Below the pieces are notes generated by a model, which was not told the origin of the DNA, made no database searches, and saw only the letters and a program-made list of their open reading frames with translations. 64,000 nt of DNA from PALSA-693 sp963834725 (lineage in GTDB: Bacteria; Actinomycetota; Acidimicrobiia; Acidimicrobiales; Palsa-688), in assembly GCA_963834725.1 (NCBI GenBank), contig CAWICN010000001.1:3844001-3908000 (forward strand). The letters run 5' to 3'. Position 1 is the first letter of the stretch, and every line of letters starts with the position of its first letter. Of this stretch, positions 34,364-43,489 are shown in pieces. The position numbers and the translations under genes were made by a program.

Positions 34364-35530
34364 TCAGTCGGTCGCCATTTTGGCGGCCGCAATGAGATCG
34401 GCCGTGCGCGGATCGCCGGAGAGGTTTTGCTGCATCTTGTTCATCACGTAGGCGAATGCGACACCACGCTCGTGATCGGCGAAGGCGAGCGAGCCTCCCG
34501 CGCCCGCGTGCCCAAACGAGCCAGGCCCCATAAGCGGCGAGAACGTCGAGGGCAGGAAAAAGCCGGATCCGAACCGAGTGTCCTGGAGGAGGACCTGGTC
34601 AGGGCCGTTGGCCTGCTCACGTGTCGCGTCCTCGACCGTCGCCGGATCCAGCAGGCGCATTCCGTCGATCTCGCCGATCGTCGACGCATAGAGCTTGGCG
34701 AGGGCGCGCGCCGTGCCGATGGCATTGGCGGCCGGGAGCTCGCCGGCGTGCACGTCGCGGCTGTTGAAGTTGAACGGCGGATCGGTGACGTTGAGGGCCC
34801 GCATGGCGAGCGAGCCGGGCTCCGTCATGGCCTTGAGCATCGCGAGGCGCCCAGGAGGCAAGGCGCTCAGGTCTTCGGGGCTGAGTGGCACCGGTGCGAC
34901 GGGAATCAGCTGGCAGACGCGCTGCTCTTCGGCCTCGGGCAAACCGATCCAGAGGTCGAGACCAAGCGGGCCGCTCACCTCTTTGGCGAGCACCTCGCCG
35001 AGTGAGAGTCCAGTCACCTTGCGGATGACCTCTCCGACCAGCCATCCATAGGTTAGAGCGTGGTAGCCGTGCTTGGTGCCCGGCTCCCACACCGGAGCTT
35101 GAACGGCCAGAGCCTCCACGGCCGGATCCCAGGCCAGGGCTTCGTCGGGGGTGAGGTGACGGTCGATCCCCGGGAGGCCGGCCCGGTGGGACAGGAGCCA
35201 TCGCACGAGAATCTGCGACTTCCCGGCCTGCCCGAATTCCGGCCAGTACTCGATCACCGGCGCGTCGAGGTCGAGCTGCCCGCGTTGCGCGAGCAGATGG
35301 GCGCAAATGGCCGTGACCCCTTTGCTCGTCGAGTACACGAGGGTCAGGGTGTCCTCGTCCCACTTGCGCTCCGTCCTGGTATCGGCGACACCGCCCCAGA
35401 TGTCGACGACCTTGCGTCCCTTCACGTACAGGCAGAAGGCGGCCCCAACGTCACCATGCGACGAGAAGTTGCCGGTGAAGGCTTCCCGGAGGCCTTCGTA
35501 GCCCGGTTCGACCTGACCTTCGATGTCCAT
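34364..35530 (-). CDS. Serine hydrolase, beta-lactamase class C/esterase family
   Basis: A 388-residue serine hydrolase: catalytic S-x-x-K in LVYSTSKGVTAICAHLLAQR (about 68-87), the Tyr motif in GYHALTYGWLVGEVIRKVTG, and FGHAGAGGSLAFADHERGVA (H-x-G type third motif) near the end. Such proteins are usually esterases or peptidases rather than true beta-lactamases, and no signal peptide is seen, favouring a cytoplasmic esterase. GGAGGG precedes the ATG at 35530. Confidence 0.9.
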   Translation of the reverse strand: MDIEGQVEPGYEGLREAFTGNFSSHGDVGAAFCLYVKGRKVVDIWGGVADTRTERKWDEDTLTLVYSTSKGVTAICAHLLAQRGQLDLDAPVIEYWPEFGQAGKSQILVRWLLSHRAGLPGIDRHLTPDEALAWDPAVEALAVQAPVWEPGTKHGYHALTYGWLVGEVIRKVTGLSLGEVLAKEVSGPLGLDLWIGLPEAEEQRVCQLIPVAPVPLSPEDLSALPPGRLAMLKAMTEPGSLAMRALNVTDPPFNFNSRDVHAGELPAANAIGTARALAKLYASTIGEIDGMRLLDPATVEDATREQANGPDQVLLQDTRFGSGFFLPSTFSPLMGPGSFGHAGAGGSLAFADHERGVAFAYVMNKMQQNLSGDPRTADLIAAAKMATD

Positions 35531-35689
35531 CGTTGTGTCCCTCCTATGGTTGACCGTCCACCTTAGAGAGCGCGCCGCCCGCGATGCCCGCCCGGCGCCG
35601 GCGCCGGGTGACCCAAAAGGTGAGTGGTCCCCGGTCGCCCACGCCGTGGGCGGCCAGGTCATCCAGCTGGGGGCGCACGGATTGGCACC

Positions 35690-36865
35690 TCATGGGCAGG
35701 CCCTACTTGCAGATGCCACGTGGTTGGAGACAGTCATGCGCGGGTCTGCAGTGTCCGGCGGCGCGGCGGGTAGTTGCACCGTGACGCGGAGCCCCCCAGC
35801 GGCACGGGGGGTGAGGGTGAGGGTTCCGTGGTGTGCTTGGGCGATGCTTTTGACGATGGCCAGGCCGAGGCCGACGCCGGCGTGGTCGGCGCGTATGCGC
35901 CTGGTGCCGCGCTGAAATGGCTCGTCGATCGTGGCAACCAACTGTGGGGTGAGGTTGTCGCCGGTGTTCTCGACAGTGAGCACCACCGTCTCGGGGTGAA
36001 CGCTGGTCGTGACCCACACGGTGCCCTGCTGGGGCAGATTGTGGACGATGGCGTTGTGCACGAGGTTCGTAGCCATCTGCAGCAGGAGGTCCGGTGAGCC
36101 GATGGTGGGGGTCGCGTCACCGGAGGTTTCGATGGCGAGGCCGCGTTTTTCTGCCAGGGGAAGGAGCGTTTCGGTGGCTTCTTCGGCTATGAGCGACAGG
36201 TCGACGGGTTCTGGGGTGAAGGACCGTTGGTCGGCGCGGCTGAGCAGGAGCAAGGCTTCGGTGAGGTCGATCGCGCCGGTGTTGACGGCGTGGAGGCGGT
36301 CGACGAGCTCGCCGTTGTTCCGATTCGGATCTTTGCGGGCGACGTCGAGCAGTGTCTGGGTGACCGCTAGCGGGGTGCGCAGTTCGTGGGAGGCGTTGGC
36401 TGCGAATCTCTGCTGTTCGACTGCGAACCTCTGCTGTTCGGCGACGTGCGCTTCGAGCTGCGAGAGCATGGTGTCGAAAGCGTCGGCGAGTTCGCGGAAC
36501 TCGTCTGTGCGGCCCGGTAGCCGGATCCGGTGGGATAGCGATCCGTTCGCGGCGGTGCGCGTGGCGTCGGTGATGCGGGTCAGGGGGGCGAGCATGCGGC
36601 CGGCGAGAATCCACCCTCCGAGGAGACCGAACATGAGCAGGAACGCCAGCACGATGGCCGCGACTGAGCCGAAGCCGTGCAGGGGGTCGGAGCGGTCGAT
36701 TACGAACCACCACGAGGGATGCATGTGGGAGAGCACACCGTCGGGTATGTAGCGCAGAACGACCACCCAAACAGCGGCGAGCATCAAGATGCCGGCGAGC
36801 ATGAGGAACCCGGCGTAGCTGAGGGTGAGTTTGAGGCGAACACTCAAACCAGGGGCTCTATCCAC
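35690..36865 (-). CDS. Membrane sensor histidine kinase (OmpR-type partner)
   Basis: A 391-residue kinase: helix 1 near 13-36 (LTLSYAGFLMLAGILMLAAV), a short outside loop of about 35 residues, helix 2 near 70-92, HAMP (LAPLTRITDATRTAANGSLS), HisKA with RFAANASHELRTPLAVTQTL, and HATPase_c (MATNLVHNAIVHN, GVGLGLAIVKSIAQAHHG). The GTG at 36865 has GGGAGG upstream and overlaps the regulator gene by 8 bp. The very short sensor loop suggests sensing at or in the membrane. Confidence 0.93.
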   Translation of the reverse strand: MDRAPGLSVRLKLTLSYAGFLMLAGILMLAAVWVVVLRYIPDGVLSHMHPSWWFVIDRSDPLHGFGSVAAIVLAFLLMFGLLGGWILAGRMLAPLTRITDATRTAANGSLSHRIRLPGRTDEFRELADAFDTMLSQLEAHVAEQQRFAVEQQRFAANASHELRTPLAVTQTLLDVARKDPNRNNGELVDRLHAVNTGAIDLTEALLLLSRADQRSFTPEPVDLSLIAEEATETLLPLAEKRGLAIETSGDATPTIGSPDLLLQMATNLVHNAIVHNLPQQGTVWVTTSVHPETVVLTVENTGDNLTPQLVATIDEPFQRGTRRIRADHAGVGLGLAIVKSIAQAHHGTLTLTPRAAGGLRVTVQLPAAPPDTADPRMTVSNHVASASRACP

Positions 36866-37553
36866 TGTGTCCTCCCTCTCGCCCGGTATCTGGCTGAGTG
36901 TCGATGCGGTAGCCGACGCCGGCCACAGTGGCGATGATCGCCGGTTCGCCGAGGCGTTTGCGCAGTGCCGAGACGGTGATGCGCACGGCGTTGGTGAACG
37001 GGTCTGCGTTCTCATCCCACGCCCGCTCTAAGAGCTCTTCGGCGCTGACGACACCGCCCTCGGCGGCGACGAGAACTTCGAGCACCGCGAACTGTTTCCG
37101 GGTGAGCGCGACGTAGCGGCCGTTGCGGTAGACCTCGCGGCGGAACGGATCCAGCCGCAGACCTGCGATCTCTCGTACCGGTGGACGGCTGTAGGCCCGC
37201 CTGCGATCGAGCGCTCGGAGACGGAGCACGAGTTCTCGGAGCTCGAACGGCTTGGTGAGATAGTCGTCCGCGCCGAGCTCGAACCCGGAGGCCTTGTCGT
37301 CGAGCCGGTCGGCCGCGGTGAGCATGAGGATCGGCATGCCGCTGCCGGAGGCGACGATCTGTCTGGCGATCTCGTCGCCGGGGGGCCCGGGGATGTCGCG
37401 GTCAAGGACGGCGACGTCGTAGGCGTTGATGGTCAACAGTGACAGAGCGGTGTCACCGTCACCGGCGATATCGGCGGCGATCGCATCCAGGCGCAGACCG
37501 TCGCGGATGGCTTCCGCCATGTAGGGCTCGTCCTCGACGATCAGCACACGCAC
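36858..37553 (-). CDS. OmpR-family response regulator
   Basis: A 231-residue regulator: VLIVEDEPYMAEAIRDGL, phospho-Asp in VAVLDRDIPGPPGDE, LTKPFELRELVLRLRAL, and the winged helix LTRKQFAVLEVLVAAEGG with IATVAGVGYRIDTQP. GTG start at 37553. First gene of the pair with the kinase, divergent from the exporter operon; a 14-bp palindrome lies between them. Confidence 0.94.
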   Translation of the reverse strand: MRVLIVEDEPYMAEAIRDGLRLDAIAADIAGDGDTALSLLTINAYDVAVLDRDIPGPPGDEIARQIVASGSGMPILMLTAADRLDDKASGFELGADDYLTKPFELRELVLRLRALDRRRAYSRPPVREIAGLRLDPFRREVYRNGRYVALTRKQFAVLEVLVAAEGGVVSAEELLERAWDENADPFTNAVRITVSALRKRLGEPAIIATVAGVGYRIDTQPDTGREGGHSG

Positions 37554-37616
37554 ACTCTCGAGATGCTACGCACCGGGACATATCGTCGGCGTATCGGAAA
37601 CTGCGTACGTGCTGGC

Positions 37617-37630
37617 AACATCCCGATGTT
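37617..37630. promoter_or_regulatory. 14-bp palindrome between regulator and exporter operon
   Basis: AACATC-CC-GATGTT is a perfect palindrome 14 bp upstream of the first gene of the exporter operon and 64 bp upstream of the regulator. Its position fits an operator for one or both directions. The binding protein is not known. Confidence 0.45.
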
Positions 37631-37643
37631 TTGACTTGGGGGC

Positions 37644-38276
37644 GTGACCTACAGCGGACCAGCACAGGTAGCAGCCGTACACGATCGACGACCGTCATTG
37701 CTATGGCAGTGGTGTAGGCCACTGCGATCGATGGCCGTCCTGGCCCTGGTCGCCTTGATCAGCGTGTGCGGATCGAACGCACCCGCCGGGACGGGCACCC
37801 CCGCCGGCAGTACTGGCACCGGAGCGGGCGCCGGCAGCAGTGGCACCAACGACGCTGGTACCAGTCTCGACAAGGCGGTGAAGTTCTCCCAGTGCATGCG
37901 CGCCAACGGTGTCAGCGACTTCCCGGACCCCAACACGTCGGGCCAGTTCACGATCGATGCGATCGCGAATGGCTCGGGGGTGGACACCAGCAGCGCAGCG
38001 TTCCAGCAGGCCATGAGCGCATGCAAAGACCTGGAGCCACCGGGGTTCGCGGGCAGCACGAGGAGCGCCCAGCAGCAGGAGGCGGGCCTCGAGTTCGCCC
38101 AGTGCATACGCGACAACGGCGTGCCGGACTTCCCGGACCCCCTCCCAGACGGGCCCCTCGTGGACACGAATCGAATACCATCCTCGGCCACGTCGGGTGG
38201 GATGAGCATTCTCAACGCCGCGATGCGGGCATGTCGCAGCTTCGTAGCGGCAGCCGGGGTGACGGGGGGCAAGTGA
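37644..38276 (+). CDS. Secreted protein with duplicated Cys-containing repeats
   Basis: A 210-residue exported protein, probably a lipoprotein (RPLRSMAVLALVALISVCGS, with a weak lipobox). A Gly/Thr/Ser linker precedes two related segments: FSQCMRANGVSDFPDPNTSG with MSACKDLEP, and FAQCIRDNGVPDFPDPLPDG with MRACRSFV. The internal duplication and paired Cys residues are characteristic of a frequent actinobacterial family of unknown role found beside ABC exporters. The frame starts at GTG 37644; ATG 37731 is an alternative. It overlaps the adaptor gene. Confidence 0.82.
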   Translation: MTYSGPAQVAAVHDRRPSLLWQWCRPLRSMAVLALVALISVCGSNAPAGTGTPAGSTGTGAGAGSSGTNDAGTSLDKAVKFSQCMRANGVSDFPDPNTSGQFTIDAIANGSGVDTSSAAFQQAMSACKDLEPPGFAGSTRSAQQQEAGLEFAQCIRDNGVPDFPDPLPDGPLVDTNRIPSSATSGGMSILNAAMRACRSFVAAAGVTGGK

Positions 38277-39430
38277 AGCGGAAGACTTGGGTGCTGGCCG
38301 GAGCGACCGTAGGGGTGGCCGCTATCGCCACCGGCGTCGTGGTCGCCGCGCCCGGTACGAAGCAAGTGGCCCCGGCCACACCGGCGCCCCCGGCGAACAC
38401 CGCGAAGGTGGAAGAGGGCGAGCTGTCGGCCACGGTGTCCGTGGCCGGGACCCTCACCTACCGGGCCCAATCGGACGGCTCACCGTACTCGGTGATCAAC
38501 CAGGCCCCCGGGACATACACCAGGTTGCCCGAGCTCGGCCGGGTGATCTCTCGAGGTCAGGTGCTCTACCGGGTGGACGACAGCCCGGTGGTGTTGCTGT
38601 ATGGCTCGACGCCTGCCTACCGCACCCTGTCGGCCGGCGCGGCCGGAGCCGACGTGGCCCAGCTCAACGCAGATCTGGTCGCGCTCGGATACGCCCCTTC
38701 GGCTCAGCTCGACCCGACTTCTGCCTCCTTCGGGCCGGTGACCACCACGGCCTTGGAGAAGCTCCAAGCCGCCCTGGGGCTGACCCAGAACGGCACGCTG
38801 ACTCTCGGCCAGGCGGTGTTCGAGCCCACTGCCGTTCGGGTGACCGCCCTGTCAGCCCAGCTCGGCGGCAGCAGCCAGACCGGCCAGACGGTGATACAGG
38901 CCACCTCGACCACTCGCCAGGTGCAGGTGGCGTTAGACGCCTCGCAACAGACCGACGTGGCGGTCGGGGACAAGGTAACCATCACCCTGCCCGACAACCA
39001 CACCACACCCGGTGTCGTCTCCTCAGTGGGAACCGTCGCGAGCTGCCCACCGACCTCCGGGCCCGGCGGGTCGAGCCCAACTTCGGCGGCCTCTGGAACG
39101 GACACCTGCTCATCAGGCAGCTCGGGGACCACCACACCGACCATCACCGTGGTCGTCACCCCCTCCGACCCGACCGCGACGGGCACCTGGGACCAGGCCC
39201 CGGTGCGGGTCTCCATCACCACCGCCAGCGCGCCCAACGCCACGGCGGTGCCTGTGACCGCACTGCTGGCCCGGTCCGGCGGCGGCTACGCCGTCGAGGT
39301 CATCGGCCCCGGAGGGACCAACCATCTGGTGCCGGTCTCGCTCGGCCTGTTCGACGACGCCGACGGACTGGTACAAGTCACCGGTTCGGAGCTGACCGCC
39401 GGTCAACAAGTGGTGGTCCCGGCCATATGA
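38273..39430 (+). CDS. Exporter adaptor protein with peptidoglycan-binding domain
   Basis: A 385-residue membrane-anchored adaptor (MacA-like role). N-terminal helix VLAGATVGVAAIATGVVVAA, beta-barrel start EEGELSATVSVAGTLTYRAQ, a peptidoglycan-binding-1 domain (GADVAQLNADLVALGYAPSA ... TTTALEKLQAALG), then a barrel segment (VALDASQQTDVAVGDKVTIT) interrupted by a Ser/Thr/Gly-rich insert with two Cys. GTG start overlaps the previous stop. It should link the ABC permease to the wall or a substrate. Confidence 0.87.
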   Translation: MKRKTWVLAGATVGVAAIATGVVVAAPGTKQVAPATPAPPANTAKVEEGELSATVSVAGTLTYRAQSDGSPYSVINQAPGTYTRLPELGRVISRGQVLYRVDDSPVVLLYGSTPAYRTLSAGAAGADVAQLNADLVALGYAPSAQLDPTSASFGPVTTTALEKLQAALGLTQNGTLTLGQAVFEPTAVRVTALSAQLGGSSQTGQTVIQATSTTRQVQVALDASQQTDVAVGDKVTITLPDNHTTPGVVSSVGTVASCPPTSGPGGSSPTSAASGTDTCSSGSSGTTTPTITVVVTPSDPTATGTWDQAPVRVSITTASAPNATAVPVTALLARSGGGYAVEVIGPGGTNHLVPVSLGLFDDADGLVQVTGSELTAGQQVVVPAI

Positions 39431-40278
39431 CCAACACCGCCCCGGACCGGTCCGGCCACCCCTCGGCCGAGGACCGCCACGGCTCCGTTGCCGACTCGGC
39501 CCAGGTTCCGGTGCTCGAAGTGGACGGCGTGACCAGGAGCTATCCAGGCGAGCCGCCCGTCCAGGCCCTGCGTGGAGTGAACCTCAGGATTGGCCAGGGA
39601 GAGCTGGTCGGGGTCGTCGGCCCCTCAGGGTCGGGCAAGACCACCCTGTTGCAGCTCATGGGAACCCTTGACCGACCCACCAGCGGCCGGGTACGCCTCA
39701 CCGGGCTGGACGTCGCAACGATGGCCGACGACGCCCTGGCTTACCTCCGGGCCACCCGGATCGGGTTCATCTTCCAGCAGTTCTTCCTGGCCGAGCACTC
39801 CACCGTGTTGGACAACGTGGCCGACGGGCTCCTCTACGCCGGCGTCCCCCTCGAGCAGCGCCGCCAGCGCGCTCTCGAGGCCCTCCAGCTGGTCGGCCTG
39901 GACCAGCGCCCCCATGCCCGTCCCACCCAGCTCTCCGGCGGGCAACGCCAACGGGTCGCCATCGCCCGAGCCCTGGTCGGCCAGCCCGCCATCGTGCTCG
40001 CTGACGAGCCGACCGGCAACCTCGACCAGGCGACCGGCCAGTCCATCCTGGCCCTGATCGACCAGCTCCACCGGGGCGGCTCGACCATCGTGGTCATCAG
40101 CCACGACCACGCCGTCGCCGAGCGGATGTCCCGCCGAGTCGAGATCCTCGACGGCCACATCCTCGCCGACACCGGCCCCGCCGCACGCACCCACTCTCGG
40201 ATCCTCCCTTTGGCTCAACCTGTTATCCACCCGCCCCGGCCTGCGTCCGGCGGCCCCATGAGCGAAGAGCCGTCGTGA
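39427..40278 (+). CDS. MacB/LolD-type ABC transporter ATP-binding protein
   Basis: A 283-residue ATPase with all motifs: Walker A VGPSGSGKTTLL, Q-loop region FIFQQFFL, signature LSGGQRQRVAIARAL, Walker B IVLADEPTGNLD and H-loop VVISHDHAV. An extra N-terminal tail of about 25 residues and a Pro-rich C-terminus flank it. The ATG overlaps the adaptor stop (ATGA). Confidence 0.95.
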   Translation: MTNTAPDRSGHPSAEDRHGSVADSAQVPVLEVDGVTRSYPGEPPVQALRGVNLRIGQGELVGVVGPSGSGKTTLLQLMGTLDRPTSGRVRLTGLDVATMADDALAYLRATRIGFIFQQFFLAEHSTVLDNVADGLLYAGVPLEQRRQRALEALQLVGLDQRPHARPTQLSGGQRQRVAIARALVGQPAIVLADEPTGNLDQATGQSILALIDQLHRGGSTIVVISHDHAVAERMSRRVEILDGHILADTGPAARTHSRILPLAQPVIHPPRPASGGPMSEEPS

Positions 40279-41483
40279 CCGTCGCCGCCACCCGCCGCCG
40301 GGCGCGGTTACCGGTTTCCGACCTGACCCGGCTCTCCACTGTCGGACTGCGCACCCGGAAGCTACGGGCCGGGCTGTCCGCTCTGGGTATCGCCATCGGC
40401 GTGGCCGCCATCGTCGCCGTCCTGGGCCTGTCCGCCTCCTCCCAGGCCGGGCTGCTCAACGAGATCAACCAGCTCGGCACCAACCTGCTCACCGTCAGCA
40501 ACGGTCAGAGCTTCACCGGCGGCACCGCCGAGCTGCCGACCACCGCGCCGGCCATGATCGGCCGGATCCCCGGAGTGCAACAGGTGCAGAGCACTGGGAC
40601 GGTCAGCGGAGCCAACGCCTACCGCAACCCCTACGTACCCTCCGCGGACACCAACGCCCTGGCCGTCCAGGCCGCGTCTCTCGAGCTCCTGCCGGCGGCC
40701 GCCACCTCCGTCGCCCAGGGCCACTACTTCAACGCGGCCACCGCCCAGGAACCCGTTGCCGTGCTCGGCGCAACCGCCGCCCGGCGGCTGGGCATCGACC
40801 GCATCTACCCCGGCGAACGAATCTGGGTCGGAGGCCAATGGTTTTACCTGGCCGGCATCCTCAAACCGGCCGTGCTGGTCTCTGCCGTCGACTCCTCAGT
40901 CTTGGTCGGCTACCCCGCCGCGGAGAAGTACCTGGGCTTCGACGGCCACCCCTCCACCATCTACCTCCGCGCCCAAAACGACCGGGTCAACGCGGTCGAC
41001 AACCTCCTGGCCGCCACCGCCAACCCCGAGAGCCCCAACCAGGTCAACGTCAGCCAACCCTCCTCCGCCCTCGTCGCTCAAGCCGAGGCCAAAAGCGCCC
41101 TCAACGGCCTGTTCCTCGCCCTCGGGGCCGTCGCCCTCCTCGTCGGCGCGGTCGGCGTCGCCAACATCATGATCATCTCCGTCCTCGAACGCCGCTCCGA
41201 GATCGGCCTACGCCGCGCCCTCGGTGCCACCAAAGGCCACATCCGCACCCAGTTCCTCTCCGAGGCCGTTCTGCTCGGACTGCTCGGCGGAGCCGTCGGC
41301 GTCACCCTCGGCGCCGCATCCACCGCCGTCTACGCCCACACCAAACACTGGGCCACCGTCATCCCCACCCAAGCCTGGGCCGGCGGCATCGCCGCCTCCC
41401 TCATCATCGGCGCCGTCGCCGGGCTCGTTCCCGCGCTTCGCGCCGCACGCCTGTCACCCACCCAGGCGCTGTGGTCCGTCTAG
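40275..41483 (+). CDS. MacB-like ABC transporter permease (FtsX domain)
   Basis: A 402-residue permease: helix 1 near 36-56 (LSALGIAIGVAAIVAVLGLS), a large extracytoplasmic MacB-type domain, and three C-terminal helices with ALNGLFLALGAVALLVGAVG, the conserved SVLERRSEIGLRRALGATKG, and GGIAASLIIGAVAGLVPALR. GTG start overlaps the ATPase stop. Last gene of the exporter operon; such systems move antibiotics, peptides or lipids by mechanotransmission. Confidence 0.94.
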   Translation: MTVAATRRRARLPVSDLTRLSTVGLRTRKLRAGLSALGIAIGVAAIVAVLGLSASSQAGLLNEINQLGTNLLTVSNGQSFTGGTAELPTTAPAMIGRIPGVQQVQSTGTVSGANAYRNPYVPSADTNALAVQAASLELLPAAATSVAQGHYFNAATAQEPVAVLGATAARRLGIDRIYPGERIWVGGQWFYLAGILKPAVLVSAVDSSVLVGYPAAEKYLGFDGHPSTIYLRAQNDRVNAVDNLLAATANPESPNQVNVSQPSSALVAQAEAKSALNGLFLALGAVALLVGAVGVANIMIISVLERRSEIGLRRALGATKGHIRTQFLSEAVLLGLLGGAVGVTLGAASTAVYAHTKHWATVIPTQAWAGGIAASLIIGAVAGLVPALRAARLSPTQALWSV

Positions 41484-41647
41484 CCCGCCGAACTGGCTCG
41501 CACGGTCTGAGCGATGACAATCCAACGGGAAGTTCCTGGTGGTCGTGTTTGGTGAACAACATGCCGTAGGCTGGTGGTGAGGTCAGCCCTACAAATCTTC
41601 GGGCTTCGGGGATCGAGTACTGGCTCGCTGAACGATCCGAGTCGGTT

Positions 41648-42385
41648 GTGGCGTCCTCTGAGCAGTCCCCTGAAGCGCCGGTGGCTCTGTCGCGGATTTT
41701 GGTGGCCGAGCAATCCCTGGAGCACACCTTGGCCCAGGTGTTGGAGCTGGCCTGTGAAGCGGTGGCCGGTGGTGATCTGGGTGGCGTAACCCTGCTGGAT
41801 CGGGAGGGCCCCGGGACGGCGGTGGCCACCAACACCGAGGCCGGTCGGGTGGATGCCATCCAATACGAGGCGGAGGGGGGCGGCCCGTGCTTGGACGCCT
41901 ACCGCCGCCAGGTCGTCAACCGGATCGATTCTACCGCCGGCGATGAGCGCTGGCCGGAGTTCTCGGCCGCGGCGACCGCAGTGGGGATCGAGTCGGTGTT
42001 GTCGTTGCCGTTGGTGGTGGGTGGTGACGGGCTGGGGGCTTTGAATCTGTATTGCCGCCACCGGGCGGGGTTCTCCGACGCCGATGAGGTGACGGGGATG
42101 GCCTTCGCCGCTCACGCCTCGGTGGCGCTGGCCAACGCCCGGGTGTTTTGGCGCACCCAGAGGCTGGCTAGCCAATTGGAGGAGGCGTTGTCGACCCGGG
42201 GGGTGATCGAACAGGCCAAGGGGATCTTGATCGCCGAGCAGGGCTGTTCGGGCGACGAGGCCTTCGAGTTGTTGGTCAGCGCCTCGCAGCGCTCCCACAC
42301 CAAGCTGCACGACGTAGCTGCGGAGCTGGTCGGTCGGGCCCGCCGCCGGGCCCAAGAGGCCGGCCAGCCAGTTGCCAGAGCCTGA
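41648..42385 (+). CDS. GAF and ANTAR domain regulator
   Basis: A 245-residue protein with an N-terminal GAF domain (VLELACEAVAGGDLGGVTLL, LSLPLVVGGDGLGALNLYCR) and a C-terminal ANTAR RNA-binding domain (ALSTRGVIEQAKGILIAEQG, FELLVSASQRSHTKLHDVAA). ANTAR proteins bind paired hairpins in nascent RNA to prevent termination. Target RNA unknown; the next gene's leader contains one hairpin. GTG start. Confidence 0.93.
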   Translation: MASSEQSPEAPVALSRILVAEQSLEHTLAQVLELACEAVAGGDLGGVTLLDREGPGTAVATNTEAGRVDAIQYEAEGGGPCLDAYRRQVVNRIDSTAGDERWPEFSAAATAVGIESVLSLPLVVGGDGLGALNLYCRHRAGFSDADEVTGMAFAAHASVALANARVFWRTQRLASQLEEALSTRGVIEQAKGILIAEQGCSGDEAFELLVSASQRSHTKLHDVAAELVGRARRRAQEAGQPVARA

Positions 42386-42487
42386 TGGGCCGCCTGATGG
42401 GCCGGGCGCGCATCCGAGCACGGGCGGCCTCGCCAGACTCCGCTTGGTGGGGTAAATTGCTGGTTGCCGTCGGCTGAGCAGCCAGCC

Positions 42488-42503
42488 GGGAGGAATGCCT
42501 CCC
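42488..42503. other. Hairpin between GAF-ANTAR and STAS genes
   Basis: GGGAGG (42488-42493), loop AATG, CCTCCC (42498-42503): a perfect 6-bp stem that can extend with a bulge. It lies in the STAS gene leader, 62 bp before its start. ANTAR targets normally have two stems with six-base loops, which this does not show, so the link is weak. Confidence 0.4.
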
Positions 42504-42564
42504 CGGGTCGCGCTTGGTAGAGGGTCCCGGATCGGCGAGGGATGGCTGATTTCGGGAGGCATCG

Positions 42565-42930
42565 GTGGTGATCCAGGATCCGCCTGTTGTGCAGGTCCAT
42601 CTGGCGGACGGCACGGCAACGGTGGCCCTGCACGGCGAGGTCGACATCGCCAGCGTGGCCGACCTGCGCGACGCCCTGAGCCGGGCCGTGGCCGTCCGGC
42701 CCGGCCGGCTGGTGGTCGACCTGGCAGACACCAGCTTCGTCGACTGCTCGGTGGTGAACGCCATCGCCGGGGCCCGCCGTGACGCGCCCCCCGGTTGCCG
42801 GATCGTGATTGGTTCACCCAGTCCCTTCGCCCGCAGGGTGATCCAGCTGACCGGATTGGACCGACTGTGTCCGATCGACAACCAGGACCGCGCCAGCGGA
42901 CCGTCCGGCCCGAGGGCGGAAATGACGTGA
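42565..42930 (+). CDS. STAS-domain anti-sigma factor antagonist
   Basis: A 121-residue STAS protein of the SpoIIAA/RsbV type: VHLADGTATVALHGEVDIAS, RLVVDLADTSFVDCSVVNAI with the phosphorylatable Ser of the D-C-S motif, then CRIVIGSPSPFARRVIQLTG. In partner switching it frees a sigma factor by binding the anti-sigma kinase. GGGAGG precedes the GTG. The RsbW-like kinase gene lies 130 bp away, convergent. Confidence 0.88.
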   Translation: MVIQDPPVVQVHLADGTATVALHGEVDIASVADLRDALSRAVAVRPGRLVVDLADTSFVDCSVVNAIAGARRDAPPGCRIVIGSPSPFARRVIQLTGLDRLCPIDNQDRASGPSGPRAEMT

Positions 42931-43063
42931 CGAGTTGCTTCAGGGTGGAGGGGCGGTTGTCGACCGCCATTCAGTGCCACCGCCGTCCGAGGAGTCAAAC
43001 GGTGCACAGTTTGTCTGACCCAAACCGAACCCCCGCTTAGCAGACTGTCCGCTCAGCCCCGGG

Positions 43064-43489
43064 TTAACGATTTGCCTGGTCCGGCCCTGTTGTGCGCCGC
43101 AGCTGCACCCACACCCGCTTACCGGCGGGTATCTGGTCGACCATCCACTGCTCGGCCACAGCCGTCACCAGGGCGAGGCCCCTTCCGCTGTCGTCGTGGC
43201 CTGAGCCGTCGGGGCGGACTGGCATCTGGGCGGACTGGTCGCTCACTGCGATGAGCACGTCAGCCTGGCTGACCCGCACGGTGACCGTAAAAGGACTGCG
43301 GGCGTGGACGACGGCGTTTGTAGCCAACTCCGAAACCACCAGCTTGGCGTCATCGATTCTTTCTGCGGCGCCGGCCTGGTCGAGCATGCGCATAACAAAG
43401 AGGCGGGCCAGGCCTGGAGCATCAAGGTTGGCCGGGAACGTTTGTGATGCCTCGTGAGTCGAGGAGCGCCGAGGTTTATCAGAACGCAC
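43064..43489 (-). CDS. RsbW-like anti-sigma regulatory factor (HATPase)
   Basis: A 141-residue GHKL-type serine kinase: FPANLDAPGLARLFVMRML, N box LVVSELATNAVVHARSP, LIAVSDQSAQMPVRPDGSG and G box GRGLALVTAVAEQWMV. Likely acts with the STAS protein to control a sigma factor or downstream phosphatase; no sigma gene is adjacent. GTG start at 43489. Confidence 0.9.
   Translation of the reverse strand: MRSDKPRRSSTHEASQTFPANLDAPGLARLFVMRMLDQAGAAERIDDAKLVVSELATNAVVHARSPFTVTVRVSQADVLIAVSDQSAQMPVRPDGSGHDDSGRGLALVTAVAEQWMVDQIPAGKRVWVQLRRTTGPDQANR

Noticed and set aside
34364..35530. Serine hydrolase as a true class C beta-lactamase
   Set aside because: No signal peptide and the K-T-G motif is replaced by H-A-G-type sequence; esterase or peptidase function is likelier.
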